From positions 1 through 47,625 of the forward strand of contig JAUNKF010000026.1 of the NCBI GenBank assembly GCA_030532895.1: a stretch of 47,625 bases of DNA. The letters are read 5' to 3'. Below, one piece after another: positions 18,032-27,906 of the stretch. Both the position numbers and the translations under genes were made by a program. Below the pieces are notes generated by a model that did not search any database, was not told the DNA's origin, and saw nothing but the letters and a program-made list of their open reading frames with translations. Each line of letters begins with the position of its first letter. Position 1 is the first letter of the stretch. The DNA comes from Lautropia sp. (GTDB lineage: Bacteria > Pseudomonadota > Gammaproteobacteria > Burkholderiales > Burkholderiaceae_E).

Positions 18032-19198
18032 TTATTGACCGGCTGCCGCAGCAACCACCAGACGGGCCGCATCGGCCATAGAATCGGCCGAGATGATCGG
18101 CAGGCCCGACTCGGCCAGCATCTGCTTGCCCAGGTCTTCGTTGGTGCCCTTCATCCGAACCACCAGCGGCACACTCAGGTTGACGGCCTTGCTGGCTGCG
18201 ATGACGCCGGCAGCAATGGTGTCACAACGCATGATGCCGCCGAAGATGTTGACGAGGATCGCCTCCACGCCCTTGTTCTTCAGCATCAACTTGAACGCTT
18301 CGGTCACTTTCTCGGTGGTGGCACCACCACCCACATCGAGGAAGTTGGCCGGCTCGCCACCGAACAGCTTGATCGTGTCCATCGTGGCCATCGCCAGACC
18401 GGCACCGTTGACCAGGCAACCAATGTTGCCGTTGAGCTGGATATAGGCCAGATCGAATTTCGAGGCTTCAACCTCGGCCGGATCCTCTTCGTCCAGGTCG
18501 CGCATCTCGACGATTTCCGGATGGCGATAGAGTGCGTTCGAGTCGAAATTCAGTTTCGCATCCAGCGCGATCACATCGCCACTGCCGGTCAGGATCAGCG
18601 GGTTGATTTCTGCCAGCGATGCATCGGTTTCGTAAAAAGCCTTGTACAGCCCCTGCAGCGCCACGCGCGCCTTCGGCAGGCTTTCGGCCGGGATGCCGAT
18701 CTGGGTGGCCAGCTCATCGGCTTCGGCATCGGTCAGACCAGCGGCCACGTCGCAGAACACCTTGTGGATTTTTTCCGGGGTGCTGGCAGCCACTTCCTCG
18801 ATGTCCATACCGCCTTCGCTGGAGGCCATGACGCAAATCTTCTGCGACTGGCGATCGATGACGATACCGATATACAGCTCTTTCTTGATGTCCGCGCCTT
18901 CTTCGATCAGCAGCCGGCGAACTTTCTGTCCTTCCGGCCCGGTCTGATGGGTCACCAACTGCATGCCGAGGATGTCATTTGCATGCTGGCGCACTTCGTC
19001 GAGCGAACGTGCCAGCTTGACGCCACCACCTTTGCCACGACCACCCGCATGAATCTGGGCCTTGACCACCCAGACCGGGCCACCGAGCTGCTCGGCGGCC
19101 TTGACGGCTTCTTCGACATTGAAGCAGGGGATGCCCCGTGGCACCGGCACACCATAGCGCTTCAGGATTTCTTTACCTTGGTACTCGTGAATTTTCAT
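18032..19198 (-). CDS. sucC: SucC, succinyl-CoA synthetase beta subunit
   Basis: ATP-grasp beta subunit, 388 aa, which binds the nucleotide and succinate and pairs with SucD. Motifs: [20 protein letters not shown] at the start, [25 protein letters not shown]-type segment ([11 protein letters not shown]), [11 protein letters not shown] and [10 protein letters not shown]. The 145-bp gap upstream (19199-19343) separates it from the recX stop and must hold the promoter, but no clear box was found. Confidence 0.98.
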   Translation of the reverse strand: MKIHEYQGKEILKRYGVPVPRGIPCFNVEEAVKAAEQLGGPVWVVKAQIHAGGRGKGGGVKLARSLDEVRQHANDILGMQLVTHQTGPEGQKVRRLLIEEGADIKKELYIGIVIDRQSQKICVMASSEGGMDIEEVAASTPEKIHKVFCDVAAGLTDAEADELATQIGIPAESLPKARVALQGLYKAFYETDASLAEINPLILTGSGDVIALDAKLNFDSNALYRHPEIVEMRDLDEEDPAEVEASKFDLAYIQLNGNIGCLVNGAGLAMATMDTIKLFGGEPANFLDVGGGATTEKVTEAFKLMLKNKGVEAILVNIFGGIMRCDTIAAGVIAASKAVNLSVPLVVRMKGTNEDLGKQMLAESGLPIISADSMADAARLVVAAAAGQ

Positions 19199-19343
19199 GG
19201 TGATCTCGGGTCTTTCGGGTCACATTGCCGCGATGATGCTAACACAGTGACAAGGGGCACGAAGGAAGCACGGCCACGCTTGACAGCGACGCCTGCGCCA
19301 TCGGCGGGCGGCAGCGTTGAGCAGGCTTCATGACGTGCACGAA

Positions 19344-20150
19344 TCACCCCTCGGTCAGCCCCCAGTCCTCATCATCGTCTGGACGGCGCCCCACCGATGG
19401 CACGACACGGCCAACGACGCTGCTGGCAAAACCACGGGCCAACAGAAAACGATATTGCTTGGCCCGCTCTTTCATGTCCACAGGCGCACGACCAAAACGC
19501 CGCTGCCAGACCTCTCGCGCCCGGTCGGTCTCACTGCCGGCCAAGGGCTCTATCACCTCGGCAATCAGCCCTTCCTCAACCCCCTTGCGCTGCAGGTTCT
19601 GGGAGATTCGGGCTGCACCAAAACGGGCAGACCCGCTGCGCACCAGCGCTTCGGCCATCCGACGATCCGAGAGAAGTTTCAGCTCAGCCAATTCATCGAG
19701 CACGGCATCCACAAGCGCAGGCGACGGCAGAGCAAGCGGCTCGACCTCCCCCCCCTGACGCCTCCGCCCCCCCTGAGGCCCAAGCCCCCCGAACTGCCGC
19801 TGCGCTGCCTGCCCCCGCCGCCGTCCAACGGAAGCGACGGCAAGCGATGATAAGTCGAAGGAATCATCCAGGGCCGGGTCGAGGACGCTCACGGCACCAT
19901 CCGGTTCGAGCTCGCACGAGGACTGCTCTACCGTGTTTGGGGCCAGGCTGTGATGGGCCTTTTGGTTCGTGCCGAGGGCAGAACGGCCTTGGCCAAGCGG
20001 CGTGGCAAGCAGCTTGCGCTTCAGCTCCGCTCGGCTATGCTCACGACGAGCCAACAAGGCGATCGCCCGCTGCTTCAGCGCACGGCGCTCGGCTTCGCCA
20101 CCCGGCTGCTCATCCTCGCGCCATGCCTCAAAACACTCGAAGCCACTCAT
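19344..20150 (-). CDS. recX: RecX, RecA regulator, with a large internal insertion
   Basis: 268 aa; most RecX proteins have about 150. The first helical repeat begins ALKQRAIALLARREHSRAELKRKLL (residues about 24-48) and the family pattern resumes at about 145 with VDAVLDELAELKLLSDRRMAEALVRS and continues to the end (RKGVEEGLIAEVIEPL, RFLLARGFASSVV). Between them lies an insertion of about 95 residues, Gly/Gln/Arg/Ser-rich, whose coding strand has runs of eight, seven and six G (19748-19790). RecX binds RecA filaments and limits recombinase activity. The gene follows recA by 18 bp. Whether the insertion is a flexible loop or comes from nucleotide expansion is not known. Confidence 0.9.
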   Translation of the reverse strand: MSGFECFEAWREDEQPGGEAERRALKQRAIALLARREHSRAELKRKLLATPLGQGRSALGTNQKAHHSLAPNTVEQSSCELEPDGAVSVLDPALDDSFDLSSLAVASVGRRRGQAAQRQFGGLGPQGGRRRQGGEVEPLALPSPALVDAVLDELAELKLLSDRRMAEALVRSGSARFGAARISQNLQRKGVEEGLIAEVIEPLAGSETDRAREVWQRRFGRAPVDMKERAKQYRFLLARGFASSVVGRVVPSVGRRPDDDEDWGLTEG

Positions 20151-20168
20151 GATCCTTCACGTGGCGGC

Positions 20169-21272
20169 TCAGAGAGCGTCCTTCGGTTCCTTGGGAGCCT
20201 TGACCGGCTTCTTGTCGGCCGCCAATGGCGTGGTACCGTCCACGACGGGCGTAGGTGCCTCGCCACGGCTCGAGACACCTAACGATGCCCGAATCCGGTT
20301 CTCGATTTCCAGTGCCATGTCGGGTTTTTCGCGCAGGTATTCACGGGCATTGTCCTTGCCTTGCCCAATACGCTCACCGTTGTAGCTGTACCAAGCACCG
20401 CTTTTCTCGACAAAGCCGGCCGACACGCCCAGATCAAGAATCTCACCTTCACGCGAGGTACCCTCACCATAGAGGATGTCGAACTCGGCGCTCTTGAAGG
20501 GCGGCGCCACCTTGTTCTTGACGACCTTGACACGCGTTTCGTTGCCGATGATTTCATCGCCCTTCTTGATGGCACCGGTACGGCGGATATCAAGCCGCAC
20601 CGACGCGTAGAACTTCAGGGCGTTACCGCCTGTGGTGGTTTCGGGATTACCGAACATGACGCCGATCTTCATGCGGATCTGGTTGATGAAAATCACCAGC
20701 GTGTTGGTGCGCTGGATGGAAGCCGTCAACTTGCGCAGCGCCTGGCTCATCAGACGGGCCTGCAAACCCGGCAGCGAATCTCCCATGTCGCCTTCGATCT
20801 CGGCCCGCGGCGTCAGCGCAGCCACCGAATCGACCACGACGAGATCCACCGACCCCGAGCGGACGAGGGCATCACAGATTTCGAGCGCCTGCTCACCGGT
20901 ATCCGGCTGGGAGATCAGCAGGTCAGGCAGCTTCACACCGAGCTTGGCCGCATATTGCACATCGAGCGCATGTTCGGCATCGATGAAAGCGCAGGTTCCC
21001 CCCAGCTTTTGCATCTCGGCGATGACTTGCAGGGTCAGCGTGGTCTTGCCGGAAGATTCGGGGCCGTAGATTTCGACGACCCGGCCACGCGGCAGGCCAC
21101 CAACACCCAACGCGATATCGAGGCCGAGCGAACCGGTGGAGACGACTTCCAGGTCGGGCGCAACTTCACCATCGGCCATGCGCATGACCGAGCCTTTGCC
21201 AAACTGCTTTTCGATCTGAGCCAATGCGGCGGCCAATGCCTTGGCCTTTTCGCCGCGAGCCTTGTCATCCAT
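20169..21272 (-). CDS. recA: RecA recombinase
   Basis: 367 aa from ATG 21272 ([13 protein letters not shown]), with AGGA nine bases upstream; the frame opens earlier but the added residues do not belong to the family. RecA forms ATP-dependent filaments on single-stranded DNA, drives strand exchange and stimulates LexA cleavage. Walker [10 protein letters not shown] (about 70-78), Walker [11 protein letters not shown], the L2 loop region [23 protein letters not shown] and the C-terminal domain are intact. It has a Lys/Pro/Asp-rich tail. recX follows after 18 bp; a LexA-like operator lies upstream. Confidence 0.99.
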   Translation of the reverse strand: MDDKARGEKAKALAAALAQIEKQFGKGSVMRMADGEVAPDLEVVSTGSLGLDIALGVGGLPRGRVVEIYGPESSGKTTLTLQVIAEMQKLGGTCAFIDAEHALDVQYAAKLGVKLPDLLISQPDTGEQALEICDALVRSGSVDLVVVDSVAALTPRAEIEGDMGDSLPGLQARLMSQALRKLTASIQRTNTLVIFINQIRMKIGVMFGNPETTTGGNALKFYASVRLDIRRTGAIKKGDEIIGNETRVKVVKNKVAPPFKSAEFDILYGEGTSREGEILDLGVSAGFVEKSGAWYSYNGERIGQGKDNAREYLREKPDMALEIENRIRASLGVSSRGEAPTPVVDGTTPLAADKKPVKAPKEPKDAL

Positions 21273-21325
21273 GAGGAATATCCTGTGTTTGATGTCTGAG
21301 TGCTGCGATCCCTCGCAATGCACGC

Positions 21326-21356
21326 ATTATGGCATAAATACTGTACAAACAGTCAG
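21326..21356 (-). promoter_or_regulatory. recA promoter with LexA-like SOS box
   Basis: On the minus strand CATAAT (21326-21331) is a -10 candidate, and the 16-mer CTGACTGTTTGTACAG (21341-21356) matches the LexA consensus CTGT-N8-ACAG in seven of eight fixed positions. It overlaps the expected -35 position, as in other recA promoters. An inner CTGT-TTGT-ACAG palindrome is also present. SOS control of recA-recX is inferred. Confidence 0.65.
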
Positions 21357-21554
21357 CCATGTGGCTTCGGCCATTCGACTGAAGCGATTCATGACACCAA
21401 GCCCCTGCAGCCAGACACCGTTCACGACCAGGCCCCCCTACCGCTCACCGCGTGTGCGGCACCGATCTGATCCCCGCGCAAATGGACAAAACCGCCCTGC
21501 CATGGCAAAGGCCGACGCCTCGTGACACCACGGCGGCACTGGCGCCCCACCAGA

Positions 21555-22136
21555 TCACCCCACCAGTGGCGTGTCATCCAGCCGGGACTGAAGCCAGACC
21601 CTGGCCCTCGCCAGTGCATGCGCCGCGGCCTGACGGCGCACCGCCTGCCGATCCCCCGAAAACAAGCGGGTCTCGGTCAGCACCAAAGGCGCACTGTGCG
21701 ACGGTTTGGGCCATGCCATTGCCCAACCGAAACAGACCGTCCCCGCGGGCTTGTCCGGCAAGCCCCCCGACGGGCCGGCAATGCCACTGACAGCCATCGA
21801 GAGCAGCACCTCGTCACTGCCCATCGCCCCCAGCGCCATCTCGCGCGCCACCGCTTCGCTCACCGCGCCCTGCGTCTGCAGCGTACCGGGCGACACGCCC
21901 AGCATCTCGACCTTGGCCTGATTGGCATAGGTGACATAGGCTCGGCTGAACCACCCGCTGCTACCAGGCGTCTCGGTCAGGGCCGTGGCGATCAACCCGC
22001 CGGTACAGGATTCGGCCGTACTGATCAGCCCGCCCCCCAGTCTCACGATCAACCCGCCCAGCTGCTCGGCCAACTGGCTCAACGCCTGGATGTCATCTCC
22101 GGCCTGAAGCTCAAGGCTGCTTTCATCACGACTCAT
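21555..22136 (-). CDS. pncC: PncC/CinA-C family nicotinamide-nucleotide amidohydrolase
   Basis: 193 aa. Stand-alone CinA C-terminal domain, which deamidates nicotinamide mononucleotide to nicotinate mononucleotide for NAD recycling. Characteristic strings are ISTAESCTGGLIATALTETPGSS (catalytic Ser region), FSRAYVTYANQAKVEMLGVS and AVSGIAGPSGG with the conserved GPxGG-like turn. ATG 22136 is chosen because GAGG lies five bases upstream; TTG at 22160 is less likely. It ends the rib-nusB-thiL-pgpA block, 51 bp after pgpA. Confidence 0.92.
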   Translation of the reverse strand: MSRDESSLELQAGDDIQALSQLAEQLGGLIVRLGGGLISTAESCTGGLIATALTETPGSSGWFSRAYVTYANQAKVEMLGVSPGTLQTQGAVSEAVAREMALGAMGSDEVLLSMAVSGIAGPSGGLPDKPAGTVCFGWAMAWPKPSHSAPLVLTETRLFSGDRQAVRRQAAAHALARARVWLQSRLDDTPLVG

Positions 22137-22187
22137 GTCCACCTCGTCCTTGGCCCTCAAGCCCTCATACCAGACCGCTTGTGTTCA

Positions 22188-22730
22188 TCAGCCGAAAAGG
22201 CGCGACCACACCGCCATCACGATCACGGTATAACCGGCTGCGAACAGATCATCCACCAGCACCCCGGTGGCGTTCTGCCAACGCGCATCGATCGCCTTGA
22301 TCGGCGCAGGCTTGACGATGTCGAAGAAGCGAAACAGCAGGAAGGCCACCAGCTGCGTGGTGAAATCGGTCGGCACCACCCACAGCACCAGCCAGAAGGC
22401 CACGATTTCGTCCCACACGATGGCGCCATGATCATGTACGCCAATGTCGCGCCCCGTCCGGTCGATGGCCCAATGGCCCACCACCAGCCCCAGGGCGATC
22501 AACAGCCCCAGCCCGGTATCGCCCAGCCAGGAGGACAACACGGCAAAACTGATCCAGGCAAACAGCGTGCCGACCGTACCAGGTGCGCTGCCCAACAGGC
22601 CACTGCCCAACCCGAACGCGATCCACCGCGACAGGCGAGGCTTCATGAAATCAAACGTGGGCCGGATTCTGCCAAAGGTGCCGTCAGCGCGAACCAGATC
22701 GGTCACATCCTCTGCTCTGTTCTCGTCCAT
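22188..22730 (-). CDS. pgpA: PgpA, phosphatidylglycerophosphatase A
   Basis: Inner-membrane enzyme, 180 aa, that removes phosphate from phosphatidylglycerophosphate to give phosphatidylglycerol. After a hydrophilic start come four hydrophobic helices with the family motifs GLGSGLLGSAPGTVGTL, GAIVWDEIVAFWLVLW and LFRFFDIVKPAPIKAID. Its ATG shares one base with the thiL stop (TAATG), so translation is coupled. A second ATG at 22646 (MKPRLSRWIAFG) would give a length nearer the family norm. Confidence 0.95.
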   Translation of the reverse strand: MDENRAEDVTDLVRADGTFGRIRPTFDFMKPRLSRWIAFGLGSGLLGSAPGTVGTLFAWISFAVLSSWLGDTGLGLLIALGLVVGHWAIDRTGRDIGVHDHGAIVWDEIVAFWLVLWVVPTDFTTQLVAFLLFRFFDIVKPAPIKAIDARWQNATGVLVDDLFAAGYTVIVMAVWSRLFG

Positions 22731-23740
22731 TACGCGAAGTGATCATGTCCATGAACCGAAGCCGGACGACTGCACCCGGCTTCATCAACCAGAAGAATAC
22801 CCTGTCCGGGCACGATCTGCCCGATCCGGTGGGCATCGGGAATCCGAGTCTCGATACTGGCCCGTGATGCAGGAGATGCGGTGAAAAGCAGCTCATAGTC
22901 ATCACCGCCGTGCAGTGCATGATGCAAGACCTGATCCTGCGCATGCCCCCGCAACACCGACGCCACCGGCAAGCGTGCCAGATTCAGCTGGGCCGCCAGG
23001 GACTCACCACCACGCCGCCCTGACGCTACCAGCAGGTGCCCCAGATCGCCCGCCAAACCATCCGAGATGTCCATCGCCGCCGTGGCCAACTCACGCAATG
23101 CCAGACCGACGGACAGACGGGGCATCGGCCAGTCAAGCCGGGCAGCCGCCTCAGGCTCCGCCATCGACCCTGCCTCACGCTGCGCCACCGCAAGCGAGGC
23201 AGCCCCCAACGGGCCACTGACCCAGATCTCGTCACCCGGTCTGGCGCCATCGCGGCGAAGCGCCCGAGCAGCCGGTACGGCCCCCATCACCGTGATGGCG
23301 ATATTCAGGGGGCCTCGTGTCGTGTCCCCCCCGATCAGGGGACAGGCCGCCCGACTCGCCAGACGCAGCAGCCCCCGACTGAAATCCGACAGCCAAACTT
23401 CGTTCACCTCAGGCAGCGCCAACGCCAACGTGAAGCCCAGTGGCCGCGCGCCCATCGCGGCCAGGTCGGACAAATTCACCGCCAACGCCTTGTGACCTAG
23501 CGATTCCGCCGGGGTGCCATCGAAGAAATGCCGGCCAGCCACAAGCATGTCTGCCGATACGGCCAGCACCTCACCCGGCTGCAAGGCATCGAGCAAGGCG
23601 CAGTCATCCCCAATGCCCAGCAGCAGCGAATCGGACTGAAGCGGATTCATCCACGCGGGCAGTAACGACTCCGGGTGCCCCGGTGGGAGCAAGGCCGGTT
23701 GTTGCTGAAAGTAATGGGCAATCAGCTCGAACTCATTCAT
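22730..23740 (-). CDS. thiL: ThiL, thiamine-monophosphate kinase
   Basis: 336 aa from ATG 23740 (MNEFELIAHYF), with GGGAGG seven bases upstream. It phosphorylates thiamine phosphate to the active cofactor thiamine diphosphate, the step after ThiE (8999-9661). AIR-synthase-like fold with LLGIGDDCALL, VSADMLVAGRHF, KALAVNLSDLAAMGARP, PLIGGDTTRGP and MDISDGLAGDLGHL, the metal and ATP ligands. The 108-bp gap after nusB has no gene. One-base overlap with pgpA. Confidence 0.96.
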   Translation of the reverse strand: MNEFELIAHYFQQQPALLPPGHPESLLPAWMNPLQSDSLLLGIGDDCALLDALQPGEVLAVSADMLVAGRHFFDGTPAESLGHKALAVNLSDLAAMGARPLGFTLALALPEVNEVWLSDFSRGLLRLASRAACPLIGGDTTRGPLNIAITVMGAVPAARALRRDGARPGDEIWVSGPLGAASLAVAQREAGSMAEPEAAARLDWPMPRLSVGLALRELATAAMDISDGLAGDLGHLLVASGRRGGESLAAQLNLARLPVASVLRGHAQDQVLHHALHGGDDYELLFTASPASRASIETRIPDAHRIGQIVPGQGILLVDEAGCSRPASVHGHDHFA

Positions 23741-23848
23741 CCCGATGCCTCCCTGCCAATACACGGCCTCCCGTCGCTCAGGCCCCCTGCGCGTGCCTGC
23801 ACTGGCTCATGCACACGCCCCGCCGGGCGTGCCTGCACGCGCCAAAGC

Positions 23849-24319
23849 TCAACCTGACACGCCCTGCGTTTCGTCAGGCCGTAAGGCGGGCACGATCCGA
23901 TCCAGCACGCCATTGACGTACTTGTAGCCATCGGTGCCACCAAAGTTCTTGGCCAGCTCGACGGCTTCGTTGATGACGACACGGTACGGAATTTCCTGAT
24001 GGTTCTTCAGCTCGAAACAGGCCAGCATCAGGATGGCCCGCTCGACCGGGCTGAGCAGATTCAGCGGACGGTCGAGGCTGGGCAGCAGCACCGCCTCCAG
24101 ATCGGCCGACTGGGCGATGACCCCGCGCAGCAACGCGCCGAAATGGGCGCGGTCGGCCCGATCAAAACCGGGGCCGGTTTCGATATGCGCCTGGATGGCC
24201 CCCGTATCCTCGGCAGAGAGCAACCATTGATAAATGCCCTGCATGGCAAACTCCCGCGAACGCCGGCGGGCGCTGCGTGTTCGGTTGCCCGCTGAAGCGG
24301 CCGGAGCACGTCCCTGCAT
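23849..24319 (-). CDS. nusB: NusB, transcription antitermination factor
   Basis: 156 aa, all-helical RNA-binding protein that with NusE (S10) binds boxA of rRNA leaders. Arg-rich N-terminus ([22 protein letters not shown]), then [16 protein letters not shown] and [27 protein letters not shown] are typical. ATG 24319 is taken because AGAGGAG lies eight bases upstream; GTG at 24328 is too close to that site. It starts six bases after the ribH stop, a standard ribH-nusB pair. Confidence 0.96.
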   Translation of the reverse strand: MQGRAPAASAGNRTRSARRRSREFAMQGIYQWLLSAEDTGAIQAHIETGPGFDRADRAHFGALLRGVIAQSADLEAVLLPSLDRPLNLLSPVERAILMLACFELKNHQEIPYRVVINEAVELAKNFGGTDGYKYVNGVLDRIVPALRPDETQGVSG

Positions 24320-24324
24320 GGAAA

Positions 24325-24816
24325 TCACTCCTCTGCGTCGTCGTCGCCAATCGAGAGGCTGTCGAGCATGGTGCCCAAGGTAGCCATCTCGATGGCCACC
24401 TGGGCCGCTTCGGCCCCTTTGACCTGCACGCGCTGCTGCGCCTGCTCATCGTCATAGGTCGTCAGAATGGCATTGGCCACCGGAATGCCCAATTCCAGCG
24501 AGACACGGCTGACACCGGCTGCACTTTCATTGCACACCACCTCGAAGTGGTAGGTTTCGCCCTTCACGATGGCGCCCAAGGCGATCAGCGCATCAAACTC
24601 ACCGGTGTTGCCCAGTTGCAGCAGCGCCAACGGGATTTCCAGCGCGCCCGGCACACTGCAGACCAACGTGTCTTCCTCGGCCACGCCGAGCTTCTTCAGC
24701 TCAGCCAGGCATGAATCCAGCAAGGCATTGCAGTGATCTTCGTTGAAGCGGGAATAAACGATCCCGATACGCAGGCCATCACCTTGTTGTGTTCCGATCA
24801 ATCGATCAACGCTCAT
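24325..24816 (-). CDS. ribH: RibH, lumazine synthase
   Basis: 163 aa; condenses 5-amino-6-ribitylaminouracil with dihydroxybutanone phosphate to dimethylribityllumazine, the substrate of RibC. Family motifs: [28 protein letters not shown] and [19 protein letters not shown] with the catalytic His. ATG 24816 (MSVDRLIG) has AAGGG about seven bases upstream; ATG 24840 overlaps the ribBA stop but lacks a ribosome-binding site. An acidic tail (SIGDDDAEE) ends the protein. Confidence 0.96.
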   Translation of the reverse strand: MSVDRLIGTQQGDGLRIGIVYSRFNEDHCNALLDSCLAELKKLGVAEEDTLVCSVPGALEIPLALLQLGNTGEFDALIALGAIVKGETYHFEVVCNESAAGVSRVSLELGIPVANAILTTYDDEQAQQRVQVKGAEAAQVAIEMATLGTMLDSLSIGDDDAEE

Positions 24817-24836
24817 GTTGTTTTCCCTTGTGTTGG

Positions 24837-25988
24837 TCATTGAAATGAGGTGTTCTCATCACCGTCTTCGAGATAGCCCGTCACCTCAAGATTGAAGCCC
24901 GCCATGCTCGGCATGCGCCGCTGGCGGGTCAGCAGTTTCATGCGCCCCACCCCCAGCTCCTTCAGGATCTGGGCACCGATGCCGTAGTTGCGCAAGGCGC
25001 TCGAATCATTCACCGGTGAGGCACGCCCGCCGTCGTCTTCCTGCTCCCAGGCATCAATCTGGGCATTCAGCACTGCCGCATCCGGCGCACAATTCAGCAT
25101 GAGCAAGACGCCGTTGCCATGCGCCTTGATCTGCTTGAGCGCCCGATCGATTGCCCAGGTATGGCTGTTGGCAGCGCCCAGCACGTCCAGCACCGACAAC
25201 GGCTCATGAACCCGCACGCACGCCTCCTTCTCGGGGGAAAGCTCCCCGACAATCAGCGCCAGATGGGGCTGCCCACCCGGTTTGTCCCGATAGGCCACCA
25301 AATCCAGCTCACCCACGACGGTTTCGACTCGGCGCTGCCCTGTTCGTTCGACCAACGATTCATGGGCGCTGCGATAAGCGATGAGATCGGCAATGGTGCC
25401 GATCTTCAGGCCGTGTTCCTTGGCAAATACGAGCAGGTCGGGCAAGCGCGCCATCGTCCCGTCTTCGTTCATGATTTCACAGATGGCAGCAGCCGGCGTC
25501 AGCCCCGTCATCGCCCCCAGATCGCACCCCGCCTCGGTATGGCCGGCGCGGATCAGTACCCCGCCATCACGGGCCATCACCGGAAACACATGCCCTGGCT
25601 GCACCAGATCGTGAGGCTGCGCATTCGCCGCTACCGCCGCCCGGATCGTCTTGGCCCGATCTGCCGCCGAGATCCCCGTGGTGACGCCTTCGGCCGCTTC
25701 GATCGAGACGGTGAAATTGGTGCTCATCTTCGTGCCATTGACGGCCGTCATCAGCGGCAAGCGAAGCTGGCGACAACGCTCTTCGGTCAGTGTCAGGCAG
25801 ACCAGCCCCCTGGCATGTCGGGCCATGAAATTGATGGCCTCGGGGGTGACGAAATCCGCCGCCATCACCAGATCGCCTTCGTTCTCCCGATCCTCGTCAT
25901 CGATCAGGATCACCATCTTGCCGGCCCGAAAATCCGCGAGGATCTCCGCCGTGCTGGAGAGCGCCACCTGCGTGTCGTCCTTGCTCAT
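24837..25988 (-). CDS. ribBA: RibBA-type protein: DHBP synthase with a degenerate GTP cyclohydrolase II domain
   Basis: 383 aa from ATG 25988 ([11 protein letters not shown]), whose ATGA overlaps the ribC stop. The first ~205 residues are a complete 3,4-dihydroxy-2-butanone-4-phosphate synthase ([19 protein letters not shown] with the catalytic acidic cluster, [12 protein letters not shown]), which makes the four-carbon precursor. The remaining ~175 residues align in place with GTP cyclohydrolase II, but the segment that should carry the zinc cysteines reads [21 protein letters not shown] and has none. This is the RibBX-like architecture known in proteobacteria; a separate functional ribA should exist elsewhere in the genome. 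Confidence 0.93.
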   Translation of the reverse strand: MSKDDTQVALSSTAEILADFRAGKMVILIDDEDRENEGDLVMAADFVTPEAINFMARHARGLVCLTLTEERCRQLRLPLMTAVNGTKMSTNFTVSIEAAEGVTTGISAADRAKTIRAAVAANAQPHDLVQPGHVFPVMARDGGVLIRAGHTEAGCDLGAMTGLTPAAAICEIMNEDGTMARLPDLLVFAKEHGLKIGTIADLIAYRSAHESLVERTGQRRVETVVGELDLVAYRDKPGGQPHLALIVGELSPEKEACVRVHEPLSVLDVLGAANSHTWAIDRALKQIKAHGNGVLLMLNCAPDAAVLNAQIDAWEQEDDGGRASPVNDSSALRNYGIGAQILKELGVGRMKLLTRQRRMPSMAGFNLEVTGYLEDGDENTSFQ

Positions 25989-26728
25989 GCCTTGTCGTCC
26001 TTTTTCCCGTGCATTGCAGCCTGCTGCGACGCCAACACCGCCTGGCGGGCGTCCACATCCTGCATCCGAGACAGGTAACGGGCCACCTGGTCGATCTCCA
26101 GGTTGACCTTCGCCCCCGGCACAAGCCGCTTGAGCGTCGTGACCGCCACGGTATGCGGAATCAGATTGATCTGAAAAGCACAGCATTCTGCCCCATCTTC
26201 GGCCTGCGGGGCCAGCACCTGGCGCGCGACATCCGCCCACGCCCCCTCCAAGGCCGAGGCAAGCGTCACATCCTCGACGTGATTGACCGTCAGGCTCACG
26301 CCATCGACCGTCACCGATCCCTTGTAGACCAGATAACGGGCCAGTGCAGCCGGCGCCAGGATCTCCAGCAAGTGGCTCTCGCCCACCGGCTCGAATCGGC
26401 GCACGATCCCGACCCCGTCCACATGACCGGAAACCAGATGCCCACCGACCCGATCAGCAAGCCGCATCGCCTTTTCCAGATTCACCGGCCCAGGCTCGGC
26501 CAACCCATGCGTTCGACGCAGGCTTTCCGCCGACACATCCACCACGAACCCTTGCCCACTCAGGGAAACCACCGTCATGCAAGCCCCCGAGACGGCAATG
26601 GAATCACCGATGCCCACATCACGCAAATCCAAGCCGCCCGCATCCAGGTGCAGACGCACACCGGCCTGATCGCCCAGTGCCTCGACACGGTTGATGTGTC
26701 CCACCGCCGACACGATGCCAGTAAACAT
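25985..26728 (-). CDS. ribC: RibC/RibE, riboflavin synthase alpha chain
   Basis: 247 aa from ATG 26728 ([12 protein letters not shown]); dismutates two lumazines to riboflavin. The duplicated lumazine-binding barrels start at about residues 1 and 100 (second with [14 protein letters not shown]). [16 protein letters not shown] and [15 protein letters not shown] are conserved. It has a longer than usual C-terminus (about 30 extra residues after YLSRM). Four-base overlap with ribBA; 41 bp after ribD. Confidence 0.95.
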   Translation of the reverse strand: MFTGIVSAVGHINRVEALGDQAGVRLHLDAGGLDLRDVGIGDSIAVSGACMTVVSLSGQGFVVDVSAESLRRTHGLAEPGPVNLEKAMRLADRVGGHLVSGHVDGVGIVRRFEPVGESHLLEILAPAALARYLVYKGSVTVDGVSLTVNHVEDVTLASALEGAWADVARQVLAPQAEDGAECCAFQINLIPHTVAVTTLKRLVPGAKVNLEIDQVARYLSRMQDVDARQAVLASQQAAMHGKKDDKA

Positions 26729-26769
26729 GCTGTTTCTATCGCCTATTACTACGGTTGAAGAGAATCCAC

Positions 26770-27906
26770 TCAGGCCACGGGGTGAATCCCGGCCGCCTCG
26801 TCGGCTACCGTGCCCAATACCTGCAGGCGCAGACGCAGATCCGCGCCCACCTGCGCCACGTCGAGCCACTTGAGACGGATGCGCCGATCCAGGCCACTCA
26901 CCGCCGGCAAGGCAAAGGCCGGCATGCCGGCCCCCAGCATGGCAGGCGCCACATACATCAGCAGCTCGTCCACACAGCCTGCCGCCATCAGCGCCGCGTT
27001 GAGGCGTGCCCCCGCCTCCACATGCAACTCATTGAAACCGGCCTCGGCCATCACCTGCATCAGGGCAGGCAGATCGACCCGGCCTGGTGCAGGCCCCGGC
27101 AGGGACAACAGGCGAATACCGCGCTCACGCAAGCGCTGCTGCCCGGGATCATCGGCCTTGTCCGGCAGGGCATGCACGACCCAAACCTCACCCGGCCCGA
27201 AAAGGGCCGCATCCGGGTCAACCGTCAACCCGGCATCGACGAGTACCCGCACCGGCTGTCGACTGGTCTCGACATGGCGGACGGTCAGCGATGGGTTGTC
27301 GGCGAGCACCGTGCCGATACCGGTCAGGATGGCACTGGCCCGTGCACGCCACGCATGGCCGTCAGCCCTGGCAGTCTCGGCAGTGATCCACTGGCTCCGG
27401 CCATCCGGCAAAGCCGTGAAGCCATCAAGCGACGTAGCCACCTTGAGCCGAACCCAGGGCCGCCCGCGAGCCATGCGCGAGATGAAGCCCACATTCAATT
27501 CAGCCGCCTCTTCGGCCATCAGGCCACAGCGCACATCGATACCGGCCTGACGCAACCTGGCCAGCCCACGCCCATTGACGAGCGGATTCGGGTCTTCCAT
27601 CGCAGCAATGACCCGTATCACCCCGGCCTCGATCAGACGCTCCGCACAAGGCGGCGTCCTGCCATGATGCGAACACGGCTCCAATGTGACATAGGCCGTC
27701 GCGCCTCGGGCGCGCTCCCCGGCCTCAGCCAATGCCAACACCTCGGCATGCGGCTCACCGGCCCTGCGGTGCCAGCCCTCGCCGACGATCTCACCGTCTT
27801 TCACCAGCACGCACCCAACGCGCGGGTTGGGCATGGTGGTGTAGACCCCTTGCCAGGCCAGCCCGATAGCCCGCTGCATCGCCCGACGATCCGATTCGCT
27901 GTACAT
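26770..27906 (-). CDS. ribD: RibD, bifunctional riboflavin deaminase/reductase
   Basis: 378 aa. N-terminal deaminase with zinc motifs PHAEVLAL and PCSHHGRTPPC (about 48-90), C-terminal reductase with RLKVATSLDGFTALPDG, GIGTVLADNP and VEAGARLNAALMAAGCVDELLMYVAP. It catalyses the second and third steps of riboflavin synthesis. Its ATG overlaps the nrdR stop by one base. I saw no FMN riboswitch in front of it, which is expected because nrdR abuts it. Confidence 0.96.
   Translation of the reverse strand: MYSESDRRAMQRAIGLAWQGVYTTMPNPRVGCVLVKDGEIVGEGWHRRAGEPHAEVLALAEAGERARGATAYVTLEPCSHHGRTPPCAERLIEAGVIRVIAAMEDPNPLVNGRGLARLRQAGIDVRCGLMAEEAAELNVGFISRMARGRPWVRLKVATSLDGFTALPDGRSQWITAETARADGHAWRARASAILTGIGTVLADNPSLTVRHVETSRQPVRVLVDAGLTVDPDAALFGPGEVWVVHALPDKADDPGQQRLRERGIRLLSLPGPAPGRVDLPALMQVMAEAGFNELHVEAGARLNAALMAAGCVDELLMYVAPAMLGAGMPAFALPAVSGLDRRIRLKWLDVAQVGADLRLRLQVLGTVADEAAGIHPVA

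Noticed and set aside
18035-19333. 432-codon open frame antisense to sucC
   Set aside because: Shadow of sucC, which matches its family along its whole length.
26729-26769. Possible FMN riboswitch in front of riboflavin genes
   Set aside because: Gaps between nrdR, ribD, ribC and ribBA are at most 41 bp, too short for the element, and no RFN core is seen upstream of glyA.
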